In this document: positions 1-6,087 of the stretch, one piece after another | How positions within the stretch are numbered: position 1 is the stretch's first letter | How the letters are laid out: the number at the start of each line of letters is the position of its first letter | Origin: Sphingomonadales bacterium | GTDB lineage: Bacteria; Pseudomonadota; Alphaproteobacteria; Sphingomonadales; Sphingomonadaceae | Assembly (NCBI GenBank): GCA_027486275.1 | Contig: JAIXPM010000337.1 | Coordinates: 1-13,894 of the forward strand | DNA length: 13,894 nt | Direction: 5' to 3' | The notes under the pieces: model-generated | What the model was told of the DNA's origin: nothing | What the model saw: only the letters and a program-made list of their open reading frames with translations | Databases searched by the model: none | Program-made: the position numbers and the translations under genes

Positions 1-29
1 ATTGCAACATTTGTGTGTTACGGTGGTTT

Positions 30-362
30 ATGGCTCGTTACATTGTTTCTGCGTTAAAGGCTGTTGCCACCCCGACAGGCGCGGTGCTCGATCGCATTGT
101 CGGCCCGGGTTGGATGGCCACGCCGTCTTCCCTGCTCGATCTGATGGCCGATGGCAGTCATGAATTCGTGCTTGATGGTGGCAGCCATTCACTGGCGGCC
201 CGGCGCGATCCGGCCGGCAATATCGCCATACTGGTAGTAGACAATCAGGGCCGCGAAGTGGAGCCGAGCAGCCTGCCGCACTGGCAGATGGAAATGCACC
301 GCGGCACCCAAGTGAAGGCGCAAAGCTGGTGGCAGCGCCTGCTCGACCCAGACGCCCGCTGA
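30..362 (+). CDS. Hypothetical protein (110 aa)
   Basis: I do not recognise a family. The ATG at 30 gives a 110-residue protein that starts MARYIVSALKAV and has an amphipathic N-terminal helix, no membrane segment and a Trp-rich C-terminal stretch (PHWQMEMHR followed by QSWWQRLL). A GTG at 15 in the same frame is possible, and the frame stays open to the window edge, so a longer gene cannot be excluded. The residues upstream of the ATG (CNICVLRWF) do not look like coding sequence. Codon use is GC-biased like the neighbours, which supports a real gene. It ends 18 bp before the convergent DUF192 gene, with no terminator hairpin between them. No function is proposed. Confidence 0.6.
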   Translation: MARYIVSALKAVATPTGAVLDRIVGPGWMATPSSLLDLMADGSHEFVLDGGSHSLAARRDPAGNIAILVVDNQGREVEPSSLPHWQMEMHRGTQVKAQSWWQRLLDPDAR

Positions 363-380
363 TCAGCCCGATTACCCTGA

Positions 381-836
381 TTACCGACGCACGCGATCGC
401 CCGGCTTCAATCCGATCCGTTCCGCTTCACCCGCCGCCAGTTCGATCACGTCAGCCGTGACCCCGGCGGAATTGAGCACCTCGCGCGAATAAGGCTGGCC
501 ACGCCGCACGTTCAGCACCCGCCCCGCCGCAGAGACATAAATGATGTCCAGCGGCAGCGGCGTATTTTCCATCCAGAAACCGGTGGCGCGGGGGGGCCGC
601 ATCGGGAAGGCCATGCCAGTGCCCGGCGCCATGCGATCGCGGAACATCATGCCACAAGCCTGTTCTTCGGCCGTTGCCGCCACTTCGACCTTGTAGACGA
701 ACCGACCCTTGGCCGTTTGAAACGCCACAGGGACGATGCGCAAGCCGCTGTTGGGGCAAGTCGCAGCGCCTGCCGGTGCCAATGGCACCAGCGCGGCAAG
801 ACTGAACAGGAAGGCGGCGGAGCGTATGGAGTTCAT
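381..836 (-). CDS. Exported DUF192 family protein
   Basis: This is a 151-residue member of the DUF192 family, small beta-rich proteins of unknown biochemical function, often secreted. Residues 1 to about 24 form a signal peptide: an Arg in the n-region, a Leu/Ala-rich core (AAFLFSLAALVPLAPAGA) and a cleavage site around AGA-A. The mature part carries the family hallmarks: EEQACGMMFRDRM, then FWMENTPLPLDIIYV, and a C-terminal VIELAAGEAERIGLKPGDRV block. The start chosen is the ATG at 836, whose A is shared with the TGA of the upstream cold-shock gene (TGATG overlap). A GTG one codon earlier (839) is the alternative. Such an overlap implies translational coupling and a shared transcript. Family assignment is secure; the role is unknown. 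Confidence 0.9.
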   Translation of the reverse strand: MNSIRSAAFLFSLAALVPLAPAGAATCPNSGLRIVPVAFQTAKGRFVYKVEVAATAEEQACGMMFRDRMAPGTGMAFPMRPPRATGFWMENTPLPLDIIYVSAAGRVLNVRRGQPYSREVLNSAGVTADVIELAAGEAERIGLKPGDRVRR

Positions 837-1396
837 CACTCCGGCGTATTAGCCGGTTGTGCCGCAACCGCCAATGGCCCCTTGTGCCCAGGTGCCACCC
901 GCACTTCCAGGGCTTGCCCCGGCTGCAATTCACCCAGCCCGGCCCGGCGGACGGTTTCCATGTGGATAAAAATGTCCTCGGTGGAGCCCGGCCGCACCAC
1001 GAAACCATAGCCTTTCAGCCGGTTGAACCACTTCACCAGCGCCGGTTCGAACGGTCCGGCGGCGGCCAGCATGGCCTGCGGATTGACGCGATCGGCCGCG
1101 CGGGCGGCGGCGGTTTCCGGATCCGGACCCACAGCAGTGGTGAGATCAAGATCGGTGATGCGCCGCGCCTGGCGGCCGCGATCCCGCGCGACCACAATGC
1201 AGGTAAGCGTAGCGCCTTCCGGCAAGGTGCGGCGACCCAGTTCGCGCACCAGGCTGAAATGCACCAGCACATCCGCACCATCGCCCGCCGATGGCACCAT
1301 GAATCCATAGCCGCGGACCGGATCGAACCACTTCATCGTGCCACGCACGATGACTTCATCAGCGGCAAGCTGCGTCGCTTCTTCGGCGCCCTTCAT
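836..1396 (-). CDS. Tandem cold-shock-domain protein
   Basis: A 186-residue protein with two cold-shock domains, each an OB fold that binds single-stranded nucleic acid. Domain 1 (about 16-85) has MKWFDPVRGYGFM and DVLVHFS. Domain 2 (about 117-182) has VKWFNRLKGYGFVV and DIFIHM. These are the RNP1-like and RNP2-like motifs, and the second copy is closer to canonical. An Ala-rich linker joins them. Single-domain CspA proteins are about 70 residues, so this is the double-domain form seen in alphaproteobacteria. It probably acts in the cytoplasm as an RNA chaperone or translation or transcription modulator. The start is the ATG at 1396, with a G-run (GGGGG) about 5-9 bases upstream; a TTG at 1399 is one codon earlier. 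It heads a two-gene unit with DUF192. Confidence 0.9.
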   Translation of the reverse strand: MKGAEEATQLAADEVIVRGTMKWFDPVRGYGFMVPSAGDGADVLVHFSLVRELGRRTLPEGATLTCIVVARDRGRQARRITDLDLTTAVGPDPETAAARAADRVNPQAMLAAAGPFEPALVKWFNRLKGYGFVVRPGSTEDIFIHMETVRRAGLGELQPGQALEVRVAPGHKGPLAVAAQPANTPE

Positions 1397-1457
1397 CAAA
1401 ACCCCCAGACCCTACAACGCACGATACACACCCCGCAGCACACCAGACATAGACAGA

Positions 1458-1485
1458 TTATTAACGGATAGTTTTTAAATCGCAA
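1458..1485 (-). promoter_or_regulatory. Candidate sigma70-type promoter for the cold-shock gene
   Basis: Reading the minus strand, TTGCGA (1485-1480) and TAATAA (1463-1458) are separated by 16 bases. The region is AT-rich compared with its surroundings. Initiation would fall near 1451 and give a leader of about 55 nt. The assignment rests only on match to consensus and position. Confidence 0.35.
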
Positions 1486-1489
1486 TAAT
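1461..1489 (+). promoter_or_regulatory. Candidate promoter for the coxG operon
   Basis: On the plus strand, TTAACG (1461-1466) and AATAAT (1484-1489) are 17 bases apart. This pair overlaps the candidate cold-shock promoter on the other strand and would leave a leader of about 85 nt before the coxG ATG. TTGACT at 1506-1511 is another possible -35, but nothing convincing follows it. Weak call. Confidence 0.25.
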
Positions 1490-1579
1490 GCTTTTCCGCT
1501 CATGATTGACTTGGCATGTGAAACTGGCATCGAAAGGGCACGACCGCACCGCCACAGCGTTGAACTGGAAAGAGAGTTT

Positions 1580-2176
1580 ATGGACCTTGCAGGATCGGTG
1601 GAAATCGCCAGCCCGCGCCATATTTTATGGGCGGCGCTCAATGATCCCGATGTCCTGGCCCGCTGCATCGATGGCGTGGAGAGTCTGACTCGCACCGAAG
1701 CGGATGCGCCGGTGTTCGATGGCGTCATGCAGGCCAAGGTTGGCCCGGTGCGGGCGCGCTTTGCCGGCACGGTGCGGCTGGAAGATATCGTTGCGCCCGA
1801 GCGCTATCGCCTGGTGGGTGAAGGCAAGGGCGGAGTCGCCGGCTTTGCCAAGGGCAGCGCCGATGTCGTGCTCACCGAATTGAGCCCGGCAAAGACGCAA
1901 CTGGATTATGTGGTGAAGGCCCAGGTGGGCGGCAAGCTGGCCCAGCTCGGCGCCCGGCTGGTGGAAGGTGCGGCAAAGCAATATGCCGAAGGCTTCTTCG
2001 CCAAGCTGAAGGCCGAGGTGGAAGCGCCGCCGATCGATCTCGCCAAGCTGGCGAAGGCCGAGCCTGATCACGATGCGCCGCTGGTGGTGAAGGAAGGCGG
2101 CGGCCTTTCGCCGATGGTGTGGGGCGCCGGGCTTATCCTTGTCACGCTGGCCTTCCTGCTCTGGCAATGGACCTGA
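1580..2176 (+). CDS. coxG: CoxG-like SRPBCC protein, carbon monoxide dehydrogenase subunit G family
   Basis: A 198-residue CoxG-family protein. Residues 1-148 form the SRPBCC/START-like fold with the family signatures MDLAGSVEIASPR at the N-terminus, GVMQAKVGPVRARFAG, GKGGVAGFAKGSA and AQLGARLVEGAAKQYAEGFF. A charged linker follows, and residues 178-196 form one hydrophobic helix at the extreme C-terminus, so the protein is probably membrane-tethered with its domain in the cytoplasm. In the cox system CoxG is implicated in anchoring or maturing the molybdenum CO dehydrogenase; homologues also accompany other molybdenum hydroxylases. The start is the ATG at 1580, preceded by a GGAAAGAGAG ribosome site; the frame extends upstream to 1502 but those residues do not resemble CoxG. 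It is first in the operon, 4 bp before xdhC. Confidence 0.9.
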   Translation: MDLAGSVEIASPRHILWAALNDPDVLARCIDGVESLTRTEADAPVFDGVMQAKVGPVRARFAGTVRLEDIVAPERYRLVGEGKGGVAGFAKGSADVVLTELSPAKTQLDYVVKAQVGGKLAQLGARLVEGAAKQYAEGFFAKLKAEVEAPPIDLAKLAKAEPDHDAPLVVKEGGGLSPMVWGAGLILVTLAFLLWQWT

Positions 2177-2180
2177 CACG

Positions 2181-3116
2181 ATGAACGGCCGCGACGAGGA
2201 TCTGGCGACGCTGGCCACGGCGCTGGCGTGGGCACAGGCCGGGCATGGCGTGGCGATTGCCACCGTCATCACCACCTGGGGCTCAGCTCCGCGCCGGGAA
2301 GGCAGCCATCTCGCCATCCGCGCCGATGGCCTGTTCGAGGGCAGCGTTTCCGGCGGCTGCGTTGAAGCCGATGTGATCCTGGCCGCGCAGGACATGATCT
2401 CAGCACAGGCCGGCCATGCCGTGCTGGATTATGGCGTGGCCGACACGGTGGCGTGGACGGCCGGCCTGGCCTGCGGCGGGCGCATTTCGATCCTGGTGCA
2501 ACGCCTGGCCGATGATGCCCTGCCGCCGGCGCTGGTTGCCGATGTGCTGGCCGCCACGGCTGCCGGGCAGATGGCAAGGATCAGCAGCGATCCCGCCACC
2601 GGGCGCGCCGTTGCCGGAGAAGTCGGCCCGTTCGTGCGCCGCTATCCGCCGCCGCGCCGGCTGTTCATCATCGGCGCCGTGCACATCGCGCAGGCGCTGG
2701 TGCCGCTGGGCGATGGGCTGGGCGTGGTGCCAACGGTGATCGATCCGCGCGGGTTGTTTGCCGCCGATGCGCGCTTTGCCGGGCTGGAGCTTGATCGCCG
2801 CTGGCCTGACGAGGCGCTGGAAGCCGTGCTCAACCCGGCATCTGCCGTGGTCGCGCTCACCCATGATCCCAAAATCGATGATGTGGCGTTGGCCGCAGCG
2901 CTGCGATCACCGACTTACTATATCGCCGCACTGGGCAGCCGGAAAAATCACGCCGGACGGCTGGAACGGCTGGCGGCGCAAGGCTTTGGCCCGGATGATC
3001 TGGCCCGTATCCATGGCCCGGCTGGCCTTGCCATCGGCGCCACCGGCCCCGCCGAAATCGCGCTCTCCATCGCCGCGCAAATGACAGCGGCATGGAGAAA
3101 CGCGCTCAAGCCATGA
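2181..3116 (+). CDS. xdhC: XdhC/CoxI family molybdenum-enzyme maturation protein
   Basis: A 311-residue protein of the XdhC/CoxI family. These proteins bind molybdenum cofactor and help sulfurate it and insert it into xanthine dehydrogenase-type enzymes. The N-terminal XdhC_CoxI domain shows TWGSAPRREGSHLAI and EGSVSGGCVEADV. The C-terminal Rossmann-like domain starts near residue 155 with LFIIGAVHIAQAL and continues with VVALTHDPKIDDVAL, YIAALGSRKNHAGRLERL and HGPAGLAIGATGPAEIALSIAAQM, all typical of the family. The start is the ATG at 2181, four bases after the coxG stop and without a strong ribosome site, which suggests coupling. The gene ends in an ATGA overlap with the next. Its client enzyme (large, medium or small subunit) is not in the window. 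Confidence 0.92.
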   Translation: MNGRDEDLATLATALAWAQAGHGVAIATVITTWGSAPRREGSHLAIRADGLFEGSVSGGCVEADVILAAQDMISAQAGHAVLDYGVADTVAWTAGLACGGRISILVQRLADDALPPALVADVLAATAAGQMARISSDPATGRAVAGEVGPFVRRYPPPRRLFIIGAVHIAQALVPLGDGLGVVPTVIDPRGLFAADARFAGLELDRRWPDEALEAVLNPASAVVALTHDPKIDDVALAAALRSPTYYIAALGSRKNHAGRLERLAAQGFGPDDLARIHGPAGLAIGATGPAEIALSIAAQMTAAWRNALKP

Positions 3117-4681
3117 AGTTCGGGCCGGTTCCCCTGGCAAAGGCCGAAGGGGCCTTGCTGGCGCACGGGCAGCAGATCGGCCAGCGCCGCCTGCCCAAGG
3201 GCCATGTTCTGGACGCTGCCGATCTCGCCGATGCCGCAGCGGCAGGCGTTATCGAATTGGTCGTTGCCCGGCTTGAGCCCGGCGACGTGGCCGAAGACGA
3301 CGCTGCCGCTGCGCTGGCCGCAGCACTGGCCGGGCCGGGGTTGGCGTCGTTGGCGCCGGTGCACGGCCGCGTCAATCTTGCCGCCACCGCCGCTGGCCTG
3401 TTCGCTACCCCGCCCGGCATGGTGGCTGCGGTCAATGCTGTCGATGAAGCCCTCACCCTTGCCACGCTGCCCAGCGGCACGCGGGTGGCGGCAGGGGCCA
3501 TCGTCGCCACCATCAAGACGATCAATTATGCGGTCTCTGGGGACGCATTGAGCACCGCCATTGCCGCCGCGCGTCCGCTGGCGGTGGCGGCCTTCCGGCC
3601 CCTGTCCGTCGCGCTTATTGCCACCACCCTGCCCGGCACCAGCGCCAAGGTGCTTGCCAAGTTGGAGCGGGTGACGGCCGCGCGGATCACGGCGCTGGGC
3701 GGCCGGATGGATATGCTGCCACCCTGCCCGCACGACACGGCGGCGCTGGCGGCGCGCCTGGCCGGATGCAGCGCCGATCTGCTGCTGGTGGCGGGCGCAT
3801 CGGCCACGGTCGATCGCGGCGACATGATCCCACAGGCCATATTGGCGGCGGGCGGCACGGTGGAGCGGCTGGGCATGCCGGTAGACCCGGGCAATCTGCT
3901 GGTGCTGGGCACGCTGGCGGGCCATCCGGTGATCGGCCTGCCCGGCTGCGCCAAGAGCCCCAAGCGCAACGGCCTCGATCTGGTGCTGGAACGCTTCGCG
4001 GCAGGTCTGCCGGTCACCGCAGAGACGATCGCCGCGATGGGTGAAGGCGGCCTGCTGCCCGAAGCCGAACGGCCGGAACCGCGCGCCGTGGCCAGCGCAC
4101 CGGGCCGGGTTGGCGCGGTGCTGCTCGCCGCCGGCCGCTCCAGCCGCTTTGGTGCCGGCCACAAATTGCTGGCGCCCTGGCGCGGTAAGCCGCTGGTGGC
4201 GCACGCCGTCGACGCCATCGCCGCCGCCGGGCTGCCGCCACCGATCGTCGTTCTGGGCCATAATGAAGTGGCCGTGCGCGCCGCGCTCGCCGGGAAGAAT
4301 GTGCAGTTGGTGGCGGCACCCGACTGGGCCGAGGGCATGGGGCGCAGTCTGGCGGCCGGCATCGCGGCCGTGCCCGCCGATTGGGACGCCGCGCTGGTCT
4401 GCCTGGGCGACATGCCGGCCGTGGAGCCCAGCCTGATCGCCGCGCTGGCGGCCACGCCGGGCGAACTTGTGGTGCCGCTGTGGGACGGCCGCCGCGGCCA
4501 CCCGGTGCGCTGGCCGCGCGCGGCCTTTGCCCGGCTGCTGGCCCTGACCGGCGATACCGGCGGCAAGGCGGCAATGGCGGATTTCAGCGTTACCGAAGTC
4601 GCGGCACCATCGCCGGCATGCCTAGTGGATATCGATACGCCCGCCGCACTGGCGGAATTGGCCGCAGGAGAAGCTGGATGA
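3113..4681 (+). CDS. Fused molybdopterin-binding (MoeA-like) / MocA-type nucleotidyltransferase
   Basis: A 522-residue two-domain protein. Residues 1 to about 320 form a MoeA/MogA-like molybdopterin-binding region, with VPLAKAEGALLAHGQ at the start and, from about residue 227, GASATVDRGDMIPQAI, GMPVDPGNLLVLG, PVIGLPGCAKSPK and NGLDLVLERF. Residues 333-520 form a MobA-like NTP-transferase domain of the MocA/CoxD-associated type: LLAAGRSSRFG followed by KLLAPW, CLGDMPAVEPSL, GRRGHPVRWP, TGDTGGKAAM and DIDTPAAL. MocA transfers CMP to molybdopterin to make the cytosine-dinucleotide cofactor used by many hydroxylases, so the fusion likely binds and then nucleotidylates the cofactor for the enzyme served by XdhC. 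Substrate (CTP rather than GTP) is inferred from context. The ATG at 3113 overlaps the xdhC stop; an in-frame ATG at 3092 is less likely. Homologues are sometimes mislabelled as an isoprenoid-pathway kinase. Confidence 0.87.
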   Translation: MKFGPVPLAKAEGALLAHGQQIGQRRLPKGHVLDAADLADAAAAGVIELVVARLEPGDVAEDDAAAALAAALAGPGLASLAPVHGRVNLAATAAGLFATPPGMVAAVNAVDEALTLATLPSGTRVAAGAIVATIKTINYAVSGDALSTAIAAARPLAVAAFRPLSVALIATTLPGTSAKVLAKLERVTAARITALGGRMDMLPPCPHDTAALAARLAGCSADLLLVAGASATVDRGDMIPQAILAAGGTVERLGMPVDPGNLLVLGTLAGHPVIGLPGCAKSPKRNGLDLVLERFAAGLPVTAETIAAMGEGGLLPEAERPEPRAVASAPGRVGAVLLAAGRSSRFGAGHKLLAPWRGKPLVAHAVDAIAAAGLPPPIVVLGHNEVAVRAALAGKNVQLVAAPDWAEGMGRSLAAGIAAVPADWDAALVCLGDMPAVEPSLIAALAATPGELVVPLWDGRRGHPVRWPRAAFARLLALTGDTGGKAAMADFSVTEVAAPSPACLVDIDTPAALAELAAGEAG

Positions 4682-5583
4682 CCAAACCGCACCCGACCCA
4701 GGCGATGATTGCGCTTTATGATCGCTTTACCCATGTCGGCGACCTCAGCCGGCGGGACATGGTTGCGCAGATGGCGCGGCTGGCCGGTGGCACGGCGGCG
4801 GCCAATGCCCTGCTCGGCCTGATTGCAGCGCGGGCCGATGCGGCGCCCCTGGTGGCGGCTGATGATGCGCGCATCAAGGTGGGCGATGTGCGCTTTTCCG
4901 TTGGGGCTGGCCGGGAAATGGCGGGATATCTCGCGCAACCGGCCAAGGGCGCAGCCACGGCACCACGCGTGCTCGTCATCCACGAAAACCGCGGGCTCAA
5001 TGATCATATCCGCGACGTCGCCCGCCGCTTGGCCGCCGAAGGCCTGGTGGCGCTGGCCGCCGATTTCCTGGCACCGAATGGCGGGACGCCAACGCTGGGC
5101 GACGCCACGACCAGCGCCGAGGACAAGGCGCGCACCATGATCGGCACGCTCGATCGCCAGCAGACAGTGGCCGATGGCGTCGCCACGCTGAAATGGCTGG
5201 CCGCAAGTACACCGGGCAAGGGTGTACCGGGCGCGGTCGGCTTCTGCTGGGGCGGCGGCATGGTCAACGCGCTGGCGGTGGCCGCCGGCCCGGCCTTGCG
5301 TGCCGGCGCGGCTTATTATGGCGCGGCGCCTCAGGATGTGACCGGTGCGACACGGGTGAAGGCGCGGCTGATGCTGCACTATGCTGGCCTGGATGAGCGG
5401 ATCAACGCCATGGGCCCGGCCTGGCAGGCGGCGCTTTCCGCCGCCGGGGTCCGGTTCGAGGCGCACACTTATCCGGGCGTCAATCACGCCTTCAACAACG
5501 ACACTTCGCCCGCCCGCTATGACATGGCGGCTGCCGATCTGGCCTGGCAGCGAACGGTGGCGTTGCTGAAATCAGGCGCTTGA
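4678..5583 (+). CDS. Dienelactone hydrolase family protein, probably Tat-exported
   Basis: A 301-residue alpha/beta hydrolase of the dienelactone hydrolase family. The catalytic triad is visible: Cys190 in GFCWGG, Asp239 in GLDERI and His270 in VNHAF. Glu103 in HENRGLN corresponds to the conserved Glu that activates the Cys in classical family members. Residues 24-26 (SRR in LSRRDMVAQMARLAGG) followed by an Ala/Leu-rich stretch to ARADA near residue 55 resemble a twin-arginine leader with an unusually long n-region, as in YghX-type members, so export to the periplasm is possible. The ATG at 4678 forms an ATGA overlap with the upstream gene and has AGGAG at 4666-4670. It is the last gene of the molybdenum-maturation operon. 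The substrate is unknown, and the link to cofactor biology is positional only. Confidence 0.9.
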   Translation: MTKPHPTQAMIALYDRFTHVGDLSRRDMVAQMARLAGGTAAANALLGLIAARADAAPLVAADDARIKVGDVRFSVGAGREMAGYLAQPAKGAATAPRVLVIHENRGLNDHIRDVARRLAAEGLVALAADFLAPNGGTPTLGDATTSAEDKARTMIGTLDRQQTVADGVATLKWLAASTPGKGVPGAVGFCWGGGMVNALAVAAGPALRAGAAYYGAAPQDVTGATRVKARLMLHYAGLDERINAMGPAWQAALSAAGVRFEAHTYPGVNHAFNNDTSPARYDMAAADLAWQRTVALLKSGA

Positions 5584-5587
5584 TTAT

Positions 5588-5600
5588 CTGCAATTGCATC
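5588..5600. promoter_or_regulatory. Candidate MarR operator, copy 1 (palindrome TGCAATTGCA)
   Basis: The sequence CTGCAATTGCATC contains the perfect 10-bp palindrome TGCAATTGCA (5589-5598). It sits in the 30-bp gap between the hydrolase stop and the marR ATG, where RNA polymerase would bind or start. The identical 13 bases recur at 6088-6100. Short palindromes in the promoter are typical operators of autoregulated MarR proteins. Binding by this particular regulator is inference. Confidence 0.5.
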
Positions 5601-5613
5601 TTATTCTGCAGGC

Positions 5614-6087
5614 ATGAACGCTCGCCCGCCCGAGTCGCCCAGCTCTGCATTGCCGCCCGGCCCGGCGGCATTGTGCACGGCGGCCAAAGTGCGACGGCTG
5701 TCGCGGCAAGTCAGCCAGATCTATGACGACGCGCTCAACCTTCACGGATTGACTATCGGCCAGTTCGGCCTGCTCGCTTGCCTGTCGCGCCGGCGCGGAC
5801 TCGGCATCGGCGCTCTGGCAGAGCGACTGGCCGCCGATGCGTCCACGGTTTCCCGCCTGGTGAAACCCCTGGCCAGTGATGGCCTGCTGCGCATCGAGAT
5901 CGACCCGGAAGACCGGCGCGGGCGCCTTGTGTGGCTCACCGACACCGGCCACCAGCGCCGCGCCGCCGCGCAAGCCGGCTGGCAGGCCGCGCAGGATGTG
6001 ATGGAGCAGCGCCTGGGTGGCGGCCGGCTGGCGGCGCTGCGCTTCCTGCTCGATGAAAGCTACGAACGGCTGGAGATCGCAGAATGA
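5614..6087 (+). CDS. MarR family transcriptional regulator
   Basis: A 157-residue winged-helix regulator. The MarR core is clear: a helical dimerisation segment (AAKVRRLSRQVSQIYDDAL), then LTIGQFGLLACLSR, the recognition-helix region IGALAERLAADASTVSRLVKPLASDGLL and the wing DPEDRRGRLVWLTDTG, followed by C-terminal dimerisation helices. Members usually bind as dimers to palindromes near their own promoter and release DNA on binding small aromatic ligands. The ATG at 5614 has only a weak GCAGG element before it. The gene ends in an ATGA overlap with the SDR gene, so regulator and two enzyme-like genes probably form one transcript. A 10-bp palindrome 16 bases upstream of the ATG suggests autoregulation. 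Confidence 0.93.
   Translation: MNARPPESPSSALPPGPAALCTAAKVRRLSRQVSQIYDDALNLHGLTIGQFGLLACLSRRRGLGIGALAERLAADASTVSRLVKPLASDGLLRIEIDPEDRRGRLVWLTDTGHQRRAAAQAGWQAAQDVMEQRLGGGRLAALRFLLDESYERLEIAE

Noticed and set aside
371..386. Short direct repeat GATTACCCTGATTACC between the convergent genes as a terminator or repeat element
   Set aside because: It is a single short duplication that cannot form a stem and has no T-run; it is too small to interpret.
1512..1535. GGCATGTGAAACTGGCAT as a sigma54 promoter upstream of coxG
   Set aside because: The spacing and the GG/GC core of a -24/-12 promoter are not met.
1396..1770. Minus-strand open frame across the cold-shock/coxG intergenic region
   Set aside because: It overlaps the coxG start on the other strand, carries no motif, and crosses promoter-like AT-rich sequence.
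2948..4501. Long minus-strand open frame of 517 codons opposite xdhC and the molybdenum fusion gene
   Set aside because: It is rich in His, Gln, Arg and Gly with no recognisable motif, as expected of the antisense of a GC-rich gene, and the plus strand has clear family motifs throughout.
3526..5487. 653-codon minus-strand open frame
   Set aside because: It is opposite the 3' half of the fusion gene and the dienelactone hydrolase, both well supported. Its composition is of shadow type (Ala, Arg, Pro, Ser, Gly), without domains.
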